Origin: Eubacterium sp. AM49-13BH
Lineage (GTDB): Bacteria > Bacillota > Clostridia > Lachnospirales > Lachnospiraceae
NCBI RefSeq assembly: GCF_003464165.1
Contig: NZ_QSEK01000002.1
Location: forward strand, 68,077-132,076
DNA: 64,000 nucleotides
Direction of reading: 5' to 3'
The notes under the pieces were generated by a model that did no database searches, was not told the DNA's origin, and saw only the letters and a list, made by a program, of their open reading frames with translations. A program made the translations under genes and the position numbers. Below, one piece after another: positions 37,445-44,985 of this stretch (position 1 is the first letter of the stretch; each line of letters begins with the position of its first letter).

Positions 37445-38707
37445 TCAATCATTTCTTATATCTCTTATTTCGTCTGCAAGTGCGCAGATTTCGTTCCAAT
37501 GCTTCTTAGAATCCTCATCATATACAGCACATATCTTAAATCCACCCTGCCTTGCAGATTCAATGCCGTGAAGAACATCTTCATATACCCATGTATCTTC
37601 CGGTTTAAAATGCATTTTTTCAGCGATAAGCTTGTAGCTTTCTGGATTCTTTTTATTATACGGAATGTCATATACTGTAAAAATGTTGTTAAAACAGTCA
37701 GCTATTCCAAGACGGTTAAGTGCAGCGTCAACGCAGCCTCTGTCAGAGCTTGTAAATATGCACATGCAAGAACCGGCTTCATGCTCACGTCTGATTAATT
37801 CAAGCATTCCGTCTTTAGCCGGAATATCTGTGCTGTAGTGTCTTGTCATAATATCCACAGCAGTCTGTCGCATAGTTGCTGCATCAGTGTTTATGCCTAA
37901 TTCATCACGGAAATAAGCAGAACATTCATCAAGGTCCATTACATAAGTACGCTCGTCAAAGTCATCAGGTAACTTATCAACATACTGCATGGCGTATTCC
38001 TTGGAAACATTTCTCCAGTAAGGCATAGAATCAAGAATAGTTCCGTCCATGTCAAATATGAAATCCCTGTGATAATTAAATACACGGCCAGTCTTTAAGT
38101 AAAGCTCTTTCGTAGCAAGTCCAGGATCATCAGCGGCAAATATAGCTGAAACAACAGCAATCCCGTCAACACCAGTGCCTGCAAGCTCACCGCAGTTGTC
38201 GTAATCAATACCGCCGATTGCAACGACAGGGATATTAACTGAACCTGCAACCTCAATCAGTCGCTCACGAGGCATGTATACAGCATCCTTTTTGGTACTT
38301 GAGCCAAATACAGCACCGGTTCCGATATAATCTGCACCAAGACTTTCAGCTTCTTTCGCTTGTTCTACTGTCTTGGCGGTCATGCCGATAATCTTATTAT
38401 CTCCAAGAATACTTCTTGCAGTCATATAGTCAGTGTCACTCTGTCCGATATGTACTCCGTCAGCGTCAGCTTCAAGTGCCGCCTGCACATCATCATCAAT
38501 AACGAATGGAATACCATATTTTCGTGTAATTGGCTTAATTGCTTTTGCTTTTGCAACAATTTCATCATGTGATGCATTTTTTTCTCTTAATTGTAAAAAT
38601 GTAGCTCCATTTTTTAATACATTTTCAACAACATTAATGAGACTGGCTCCGTTAAGCCAGCTTGTATCTGTGATTGCGTATAGACGCAGCTGTTCTTTCC
38701 TAATCAT
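37445..38707 (-). CDS. thiE: Thiamine phosphate synthase fused to a HAD phosphatase
   Basis: A 420-residue fusion. Residues 1-200 are ThiE: RLYAITDTSWL, LQLREKNA, PFVIDDDVQAALEADADGVHIGQSD, GADYIGTGAVFGSSTK and the phosphate loop VAIGGI. Residues about 210-420 are a beta-phosphoglucomutase-like HAD hydrolase with DMDGTILDS, FTSSD and the acidic WVYEDVLHGIE. ThiE joins the thiazole and pyrimidine phosphates to thiamine monophosphate; the HAD part could remove that phosphate (inference). The ATG at 38707 follows AGGAGA by 7 nt; an in-frame start at 38785 lacks support. No TPP riboswitch is seen. It leads the operon with mnmA and nifS. Confidence 0.88.
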   Translation of the reverse strand: MIRKEQLRLYAITDTSWLNGASLINVVENVLKNGATFLQLREKNASHDEIVAKAKAIKPITRKYGIPFVIDDDVQAALEADADGVHIGQSDTDYMTARSILGDNKIIGMTAKTVEQAKEAESLGADYIGTGAVFGSSTKKDAVYMPRERLIEVAGSVNIPVVAIGGIDYDNCGELAGTGVDGIAVVSAIFAADDPGLATKELYLKTGRVFNYHRDFIFDMDGTILDSMPYWRNVSKEYAMQYVDKLPDDFDERTYVMDLDECSAYFRDELGINTDAATMRQTAVDIMTRHYSTDIPAKDGMLELIRREHEAGSCMCIFTSSDRGCVDAALNRLGIADCFNNIFTVYDIPYNKKNPESYKLIAEKMHFKPEDTWVYEDVLHGIESARQGGFKICAVYDEDSKKHWNEICALADEIRDIRND

Positions 38708-38818
38708 AATTAATTCTCCTGAATCAGATTCAATATGTATAATAACACATCTGCCTGTACCTTTGGCATACATTTTTTGACACATTTTAAAAAATTCTAT
38801 AAAATATTCTGAAAATGT

Positions 38819-38846
38819 TGTAACGAAAATCCATTTCGTGCGTCTA
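38819..38846 (+). promoter_or_regulatory. ECF-type promoter of the sigma/anti-sigma operon
   Basis: TGTAAC (38819-38824), 16 nt, CGTCTA (38841-38846) matches the -35 AAC and -10 CGTC pattern used by ECF sigma factors, implying that the sigma factor activates its own operon. Confidence 0.7.
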
Positions 38847-38877
38847 ACCTATGTAAGACGGAAGGAGGTGACCAGTT

Positions 38878-39348
38878 CTGAATTACGAGAAATTGTACAA
38901 TTCCTATTATATGCAGGTGTATTCTTATGTGTTTACTATAGTAAAGAATCAAGCTCTTGCTGAAGAAATCACACAAAATACTTTTTACAAAGCTATGACT
39001 GCCAAACGCCCGTATGAGGGCAAGGCGGGTGAGCTCACATGGCTTTGCAGTATTGCTAAGAATCTCGCAATTGATGAATGCAGGAAAAATAAGAAGTTTT
39101 CTGAGCTTGATGATACTTTACCGCAGCAGACGGCTGATCTGGCGGATAAAGTTTCGGATACAGATTCTGCTTTGCAGATTCATATGGTTCTTCATGAACT
39201 ACCGGAGCCGTATAAAGAAGTATTTCAGTTGAGAGTTTTCGGAGAACTCACATTTGCACAGATTGGAATGGTATTTGGAAAAACTGAGAACTGGGCCAGA
39301 GTAACTTATCATAGGGCCAGACTGAAAATAAAAGAAAGGATTGATTAG
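38878..39348 (+). CDS. ECF-type RNA polymerase sigma factor
   Basis: A sigma-70 family protein of about 156 residues with region 2 (YSYVFTIVKNQALAEEITQNTF, WLCSIAKNLAIDECR) and region 4 (LPEPYKEVFQLRVFGELTFAQIG). AAGGAGGTG lies 7 nt before a CTG at 38878 that gives LNYEKLYNSYYMQVY, the normal family beginning; the first standard start is a TTG at 38893, too far from the ribosome binding site. So the start is either a rare CTG or a misread ATG/TTG. The anti-sigma gene follows 2 nt after the stop, and an ECF-type promoter precedes it. Confidence 0.88.
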   Translation: MNYEKLYNSYYMQVYSYVFTIVKNQALAEEITQNTFYKAMTAKRPYEGKAGELTWLCSIAKNLAIDECRKNKKFSELDDTLPQQTADLADKVSDTDSALQIHMVLHELPEPYKEVFQLRVFGELTFAQIGMVFGKTENWARVTYHRARLKIKERID

Positions 39349-39350
39349 AT

Positions 39351-40334
39351 ATGAGTAATAAAGAATGTGATATCGTGCAGGATTTACTGCCACTTTATTA
39401 TGACAATGCATGCAGCGAAGAGAGTCGCAGATTTGTTGAAAAGCATCTGCCAGGATGTAATGACTGCCAGAAAATGTATAATGAATTAAAAGAAAATAAC
39501 GTTGATGAAGTACTTGCAAAGGAATCGAAGGGAATACTCGAAAGACATGCAAAAATAGAGCGTAATGCAGCATACAAGGCAGGAGTTGTGATTGCCGCAA
39601 TACTTCTACTGCCAATTGTCATTACATTTATAGTGCAGCTTGGTACCGGCATGGGATTAAGCGTATTCTCGGTTGTTACTGCTTCTATGCTGCTTGTCGC
39701 AGCACTTACGGTAGTTCCGCTTATGTCCACTAATAATCGTCTGTTAAAATGTATTCTTGCAGGAGTTACTTCGCTGATGCTTATACTGTTCTTCGTTGAC
39801 CGTATGAATGGTGGAGGAAACTTCCTGTTATGGGCTATACCTACAGTATTTGGTATATCAATAGTATTGTTCCCGATAGTGATATGTCTGATTAAACTTC
39901 CACCGGTACTTAGTGATAAGAAGGCACTTATAACAATGACATGGGATACTTTGTGGCTGTTTCTTACAATGTTTATAGTGTATTATCATTCTGGGATGGC
40001 AGGAATCAGGGAAGGATATACTGTTGCCATTGTACTTATGACTGGCGTGTGGGCAGTATTCCTTGTAATCAGATATCTTCCGGTTCATGGACTGATGAGA
40101 GCCGGAATAAGTACGATAATTTCTGTAATATGGGTTGCTTTTGCTAATGATTTTCTTAAGTTTATTCTTTATAAAGATAAGGCAATTGCTATAAGTAATA
40201 TGAACCTGTCTGACTGGAGCACAGATCTTAGTATTAATGGAAACGTATTATTCATTATTTTATTATCTGGCTGTATAATCGGTGTCGTACTTATAGGTAT
40301 TGGTGTGTTGCTTATGAGAAAGAAAAATGTTTAG
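39351..40334 (+). CDS. Membrane anti-sigma factor with zinc-finger (zf-HC2) domain
   Basis: A 327-residue protein. The N-terminal 45 residues contain the HxxxCxxC zinc motif (EKHLPGCNDC) with an upstream cysteine in ECDIVQDLLPLYYD, the anti-sigma fold that holds ECF sigma factors. After a linker there are about eight hydrophobic segments to the C-terminus. It should trap the sigma factor at the membrane until an envelope signal arrives. The gene starts 2 nt after the sigma gene. The large membrane part suggests that it senses the membrane itself or an antibiotic. Confidence 0.85.
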   Translation: MSNKECDIVQDLLPLYYDNACSEESRRFVEKHLPGCNDCQKMYNELKENNVDEVLAKESKGILERHAKIERNAAYKAGVVIAAILLLPIVITFIVQLGTGMGLSVFSVVTASMLLVAALTVVPLMSTNNRLLKCILAGVTSLMLILFFVDRMNGGGNFLLWAIPTVFGISIVLFPIVICLIKLPPVLSDKKALITMTWDTLWLFLTMFIVYYHSGMAGIREGYTVAIVLMTGVWAVFLVIRYLPVHGLMRAGISTIISVIWVAFANDFLKFILYKDKAIAISNMNLSDWSTDLSINGNVLFIILLSGCIIGVVLIGIGVLLMRKKNV

Positions 40335-40345
40335 AAGATGAAAAA

Positions 40346-40397
40346 ATTAAAATCCATGCACAAAGTTATAATTGCTTTGTGCATGGATTTTAATGCA
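40346..40397. terminator. Bidirectional terminator between anti-sigma and MATE genes
   Basis: AAAATCCATGCACAAAG pairs with CTTTGTGCATGGATTTT across a 9-nt loop, with A and T runs on both sides. Confidence 0.9.
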
Positions 40398-41726
40398 TAC
40401 TTTTGATATATGCCATGTAATTCTTAACAAGCAATGGCACTTCTGCAATAAGCATGCCAATCCAGCCTGCAAGATAAGAGAAAGGAAGTGCTTCTATTCC
40501 CATGCCTAACGCAAATACAAGTGGAATGGCGGCAAGTACACGGACACCCATATTGATAAAGCTTGAAAGCAGTGTAATCTTTAAGTCGCCGATTCCTCTG
40601 AAATATCCCTGAATACCATTAGTGATGGCAGGAAGTATGTACATTATAGAGATAAGCTTAAGGTAGATTACACCGTGTCTTATAACCTCAGTATCCGAAG
40701 TGAACAGTTTCATAAGTGGTCCTGCAAATACAAAACATACAAAGAATATGAAGATTCCATATATTATCTCAAGAATAATACCGGCTTTAAAGCCTTTGAT
40801 TACTCTGTCGTCTCTTCCGGCACCTTTGTTCTGTGCCATCATAGCTGTCATTCCGTGTGCAATATTCTGCTCGGGTGTATATGCATAGTCATCAATTCTG
40901 TTTACTACTGCAAATGCGGCTGAAACCGAAACGCCCATTGTATTAATAATAGCCTGTATTCCTATTTTACCAAGCTGTACAGTAGCCTGCTGCATAGCAG
41001 ATGCCCAGCCGTAGCTATAGTTTTCTTAAGCAGTGAGCGGTCAAATACAAGCCACTTCTTGCCAAGACACAGAATCGGTACTTTGAATTTAATATATATC
41101 ATGCAGAATACACAGCAGAGAGCCTCGCTCACTACAGTTGCAACTGCACATCCATTGCTGCCGGCTTTCAGGACAACAACAAAGAAAAGGTCACCAAATA
41201 CATTTAAAACTGCACTTATGATAAGGAAATACAGAGGTGTTGCACTATCTCCCAATGCCCTTAAAGTGCTTGAGAAAAAGTTATAAAGGAATGTGAAGAT
41301 GAGTCCTAACATGATTATTCTTAAGTACTGGGTTGTAAGTGTCATAATTGATCTGTCAACCTGAACAAGCATAAGAATAGGTCTTGTAAATACTATTGCA
41401 ATCAGTGTAAGTGCAAGTGAGAATGTCATACCTGATATCATAGTTGTACTTATCTGGCGGGAAAGTGTGTCCATTTTCTTGCCGCCGAAATAATTACCCA
41501 TAAGAATACTTGCACCCATACATAATCCGTTAAGGAAAAGAATAATGAGTGTAGTTATTGGATTGCATATTCCAACAGCAGCCAGTGCTTCTTTTCCAAC
41601 AAATCTTCCGACAATAATGGAGTCAACCGCATTATAAGTAAGCTGAAATATATTTCCCAGTATAAGTGGAATTGTGAATTTAATTAACATAGGCATAATT
41701 CTGCCCTGAGTTAAATCTTTTGCCAT
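40390..41726 (-). CDS. MATE family efflux transporter, interrupted by one missing base
   Basis: Two frames, 40962-41726 and 40390-40995, form one MATE protein of about 445 residues. The N-terminal half begins MAKDLTQGRIMPMLIKFTIP, with LTYNAVDSIIVGRFVGKEALAAVG. It leaves frame after KKTIATAG; one extra base near 41010 gives ATGWASAMQQATVQLGKIGIQ and joins the second half. Twelve membrane segments result. No regulator gene adjoins it. Being otherwise intact on both sides of the break suggests a sequence error. The substrate is unknown. Confidence 0.83.
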
Positions 41727-41854
41727 AATTGATGAAACCTCTTGTGTGAATTTCGTAAATGATACTGTCCTAAGTGCATGATTTTAATGCTTATTTTAAA
41801 ATATGTCAAGAAATATGTTATTTACAATTACAAGCCGCAGATTAAGATAAAAAA

Positions 41855-42487
41855 TTAATAACCTGTAATAACAGTACTTAGTCTGCACTTACGTTCATAA
41901 TCAAGAGATGTTTCTTGTCTATGACCAGGGTATATTTTATAATCGCCAATTAAAGTGTTCATCATTTTTTCTATTGATGAAATAAGTAATTTCTCATTTC
42001 CGCCAGGTAAAGAAGTTTTACCATGTTTTTCAAACATAATGGTGTCACCAGAGAAAATATTATCATTAACAATGATTGCCATTGAACCGTCTGTATGTCC
42101 TGGCATACCTAAGAAAGAAAATGATAACTCATCAAGATTAATTATATCGTCTTCACAAATTAATATATCGGCTTTTACAGCTTTATAAGGTATTTTAACA
42201 TAAGGTCTTTCATTAATGAGTTTTTCGTCTTCAAGTCGTCCGGCATCAATTTTAGATATAATAACAGGTACATTAAAATATTCTTTCACTTCTTTTAATG
42301 CTAAAATATGATCTGTATGACCATGTGTTATAAAAATGTATTTAAGACACAATCCATTTTCTTCAATTGTTTTAATAATTTCAGCAGCATTATCTGCTGG
42401 GTCAATCAGAATTGCATTTTTCTTATTTGAAGAAACAATATATACATTTGTGCTGCATGCACCCAATACTAGTTTTGTAATATTCAT
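41855..42487 (-). CDS. MBL-fold metallohydrolase (glyoxalase II-like)
   Basis: A 210-residue metallo-beta-lactamase fold hydrolase. The metal motif THGHTDH, the later histidine in GMPGHTDGS, the bridging aspartate in FSGDTIMF and the final histidine in YPGHR are all present. The arrangement is that of glyoxalase II-like hydrolases common in Firmicutes. True lactoylglutathione hydrolysis is unlikely in an anaerobe without glutathione genes nearby; the thioester substrate is unknown. It is monocistronic, divergent from the DegV gene. Confidence 0.82.
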   Translation of the reverse strand: MNITKLVLGACSTNVYIVSSNKKNAILIDPADNAAEIIKTIEENGLCLKYIFITHGHTDHILALKEVKEYFNVPVIISKIDAGRLEDEKLINERPYVKIPYKAVKADILICEDDIINLDELSFSFLGMPGHTDGSMAIIVNDNIFSGDTIMFEKHGKTSLPGGNEKLLISSIEKMMNTLIGDYKIYPGHRQETSLDYERKCRLSTVITGY

Positions 42488-42619
42488 AATTCTTTACACA
42501 CTCCATTTTTATTAGAATCTATTTATATTGATTATATCAATTCTATGTATATATAAATACGAAAAAACCACATGATGATATTTAAATCACATATTTCTAT
42601 TCAAGAATTTCCTGCTAAA

Positions 42620-42699
42620 ACTTTGATTATCAAATCACTATTGACAACCACATCATCTCATGATACTATCACATAAAGAAACTTTGAATATCAAAGTAT
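42620..42699 (+). promoter_or_regulatory. Promoter flanked by two FabT-like operators
   Basis: TTGACA (42641-42646), 17 nt, TACTAT (42664-42669). The palindromes ACTTTGATTATCAAATC (42620-42636) and ACTTTGAATATCAAAGT (42681-42697) flank it. Both match the streptococcal FabT consensus TTTGATTATCAAA, the site of a fatty-acid-synthesis repressor. Confidence 0.65.
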
Positions 42700-42725
42700 A
42701 TCGAAATCTTTAAAGGAGTATGATT

Positions 42726-43619
42726 ATGTTAAGAATTATTGCTGACAGCACATGTGATATATCTAAAGAAGATGCAAGAAAGATGGGGATTCAGATTGTT
42801 CCTATATCTGTAAGGTTTGGGGATGAAGAATTCTTAGATGGAGTTGAGATAACACACGAGGAATTCTATACAAGACTTGCTGAATGTGATGAATTACCTA
42901 AGACTTCACAGCCAAGCCCTGATACTTTTATGAAAGTATTTAATGAAGCTGTTGCTGATGGGGATGATGTGTTAGGAATATTTATATCTTCTGATTTGTC
43001 AGGAACATATCAGAGTGCCTGTCTTGCTGCTTCTGATGTTGAAGATGAAACAGGAAAGAAATTATACATGGTAGATTCAAGAAGTGCATCAATTGGAACT
43101 GCCCTTCTAATCAGAGAAGCCGTCAAGTTAAGAGATGCCGGTGTAAATGTATCTGATATCGCTGCTGCATGTACAGAGATGTCAAAATATATCAAGCTTA
43201 CAGCCGTTGTCGGCTCGCTTAAATATCTTAAAATGGGAGGCAGACTTTCAGGAGCAGCTGCATTTGCAGGAACAATGCTTCATATAACACCGGTTGTAAG
43301 TATTGAAGATGGAAAAGTTGTTGTGATTGGAAAAACAAGAGGAAAAAAAGCAGCTGAAAAACTTATGCATGATAAGCTCATCAAAGACGGATTAAGTCTT
43401 ACAAGAGATTTCATGTTTGGTCATATCAACTGCTCTGAATCCTTAGAAACATTTATTAATAAGAGCCTTACTTATATCTCTGATGTTAATGGAAATGTTG
43501 GTGTAAGCTCTATTGGTTGTTCTGTTGGAACTCATGTAGGTCCGGGAACATACGGAATTGCTTATGTAGAAGCTGCTGAATCAGGAATGAATCGTGAAAG
43601 CATCGTAAAGACGGCCTGA
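42726..43619 (+). CDS. DegV family protein, probable fatty-acid-binding FakB
   Basis: A 297-residue DegV protein. It opens IIADSTCDISKEDARKMGI and has the conserved TSQPSPDTF, SSDLSGTYQSA and the C-terminal GTHVGPGTYGIAYVE, where family members contact a bound fatty acid. FakB proteins present exogenous fatty acids to the kinase FakA. The ATG at 42726 lies 8 nt after AAAGGAG; one at 42720 is too close. FabT-like sites upstream support a role in lipid metabolism. Its 3' end overlaps the convergent PPase-like/Nudix gene by 58 nt. Confidence 0.87.
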   Translation: MLRIIADSTCDISKEDARKMGIQIVPISVRFGDEEFLDGVEITHEEFYTRLAECDELPKTSQPSPDTFMKVFNEAVADGDDVLGIFISSDLSGTYQSACLAASDVEDETGKKLYMVDSRSASIGTALLIREAVKLRDAGVNVSDIAAACTEMSKYIKLTAVVGSLKYLKMGGRLSGAAAFAGTMLHITPVVSIEDGKVVVIGKTRGKKAAEKLMHDKLIKDGLSLTRDFMFGHINCSESLETFINKSLTYISDVNGNVGVSSIGCSVGTHVGPGTYGIAYVEAAESGMNRESIVKTA

Positions 43620-44434
43620 TTCTTATAGCGTCGCTGTTCTGATGGAACGAATCTGTCAGAATTAACAAGTTCATCAAATTCCTTATACGGAACATACATG
43701 TAGTCCATGGTTTCTCCTTCCTGAAGGGTAACATGGACTTCTTTTTCTATTAAATTAAGGTAACTGTGATATATGGCATGCTTAGGTTTATCCACATAGC
43801 TGTAGAGCACAATGAGGTCATCAGTAGAAACCTTAATACCAGTCTCTTCAAATAACTCACGAACTGCACCTTCAGCCGCTGTTTCACCTTTAAGTATAGA
43901 ACCACCTGTAACTTCCCACTTAAGAGGGTATGTTTTATTTCTTGAACGTTCTGTCGTAAGAAGCTTACCATCTTTAGTCATAGTATATACATTGACAATG
44001 ACATGATATACCCCATCAGGTAAAGACTTTGCCTGGCTTCTTTTTAAATCGAAGCCTAACAGTTTTTCATTCTCATCATAGGCATCCCATAATTCCTCGT
44101 CAACTATTTCAACAAAACTATCGTAATACTGCTCTTCGAAATATATCATTTCTTCAATCTGCTGGATTGTGTAAGATATATTTTCAGGTGCAATTATCCA
44201 GACAGTTTCAGGATCATCACGGCGTCTTGCAATAGCAATAAGCTCTCCAATATATTCATCAACGGCAACATCTACACCTAACAGATAAACTCTCTGTTTA
44301 TCAAGCTCAGAAAATCCGGCAGTTCTTTCGACATCTACATAGCCGCAATTAATAGGATAGACCACCGAGGGGTTATCTTCATCAGTGCTTCCTAAAGGGT
44401 GATCGATTTTCACGGTTACAGTTTCTTCTCTCAT
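43562..44434 (-). CDS. Fusion of an inorganic-pyrophosphatase-like domain and a Nudix hydrolase
   Basis: A 290-residue two-domain protein. Residues 1-110 (VKIDHPLGSTDEDNPSVVYP, YLLGVDVAVDEYIGELIAI, WIIAPENISYT) match a small family annotated as inorganic pyrophosphatase in Firmicutes. Residues about 115-285 are a Nudix domain with the box GGSILKGETAAEGAVRELFEE of pattern GX5EX7REUXEE. The N-terminal domain may cleave or sense pyrophosphate or another phosphate anhydride; the Nudix part cleaves a nucleoside diphosphate derivative. The ATG follows AAGGAGATATA. Hairpin H2 ends only about 30 nt upstream and leaves no room for a separate promoter. Confidence 0.78.
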   Translation of the reverse strand: MREETVTVKIDHPLGSTDEDNPSVVYPINCGYVDVERTAGFSELDKQRVYLLGVDVAVDEYIGELIAIARRRDDPETVWIIAPENISYTIQQIEEMIYFEEQYYDSFVEIVDEELWDAYDENEKLLGFDLKRSQAKSLPDGVYHVIVNVYTMTKDGKLLTTERSRNKTYPLKWEVTGGSILKGETAAEGAVRELFEETGIKVSTDDLIVLYSYVDKPKHAIYHSYLNLIEKEVHVTLQEGETMDYMYVPYKEFDELVNSDRFVPSEQRRYKNQAVFTMLSRFIPDSAAST

Positions 44435-44465
44435 TATATCTCCTTGTTAAATGTTTATTAACTTG

Positions 44466-44973
44466 ATATTTGTTATTGCGTGTGTGAGTCATTATTGTAG
44501 TCATTTTGTCTGTGTCTGGCATATGTGTTTGAACGATTCGTTAGAATTGCGTTAATTTATCAGGTGTTATTTTCGGCTCATACGTTTGTGTACATTCGCC
44601 AGATGAACACTTTCACCTAGATGTACGTCTGAGGCACACTCTCTCATGAGTGTTTCGCTTAGTGGGAGTAAATGCCGCTATCTACAAAGTTTATTACGGT
44701 GCGGTAAATCAAACGCGCTTCGCTTGAACGTGCTTTCCCGCACCGCCCTTATGTATATAGCGGCATTAACTCCCACACAGCTCACAATAAATCGAGAGTG
44801 TGTCTCAGACGAACAACTACGGCGAAAGTGTACAGCTGTCGAATGAACATAAACAATCGAAAGAGCCGAAAATAATACCGATAAATTAGCAATTCTTAAC
44901 GTGTTCAAACATATATGCCAGACACAGACAAAACAATTAAAAACTGAATCTCACACACGAAATAACAAATATG
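44466..44973. repeat. Giant imperfect hairpin H2 (about 508 nt) between cls and the PPase-Nudix gene
   Basis: The whole intergenic region folds on itself. Paired blocks from outside in: 44468-44477/44961-44970; 44480-44488/44950-44958; 44504-44524/44913-44933 (21 bp perfect); 44527-44534/44903-44910; 44540-44561/44880-44900; 44563-44579/44863-44879; 44608-44617/44821-44830; 44622-44643/44794-44815; 44662-44681/44757-44776; 44698-44704/44738-44744. The tip 44709-44730 forms a small stem. No coding frame is plausible. The core 44662-44776 is shared with hairpin H3. Confidence 0.9.
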
Positions 44974-44985
44974 AATATACACCAA

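Noticed and set aside
38708..38780. TPP riboswitch in front of the thiE-HAD gene
   Set aside because: The CTGAGA and ACCTGA motifs of the thi-box are absent and the space is short.
44646..44908. Overlapping small frames on both strands inside hairpin H2
   Set aside because: They follow from self-complementarity of the hairpin; neither has a ribosome binding site, and the core differs by compensatory base changes, not by codon-type changes.
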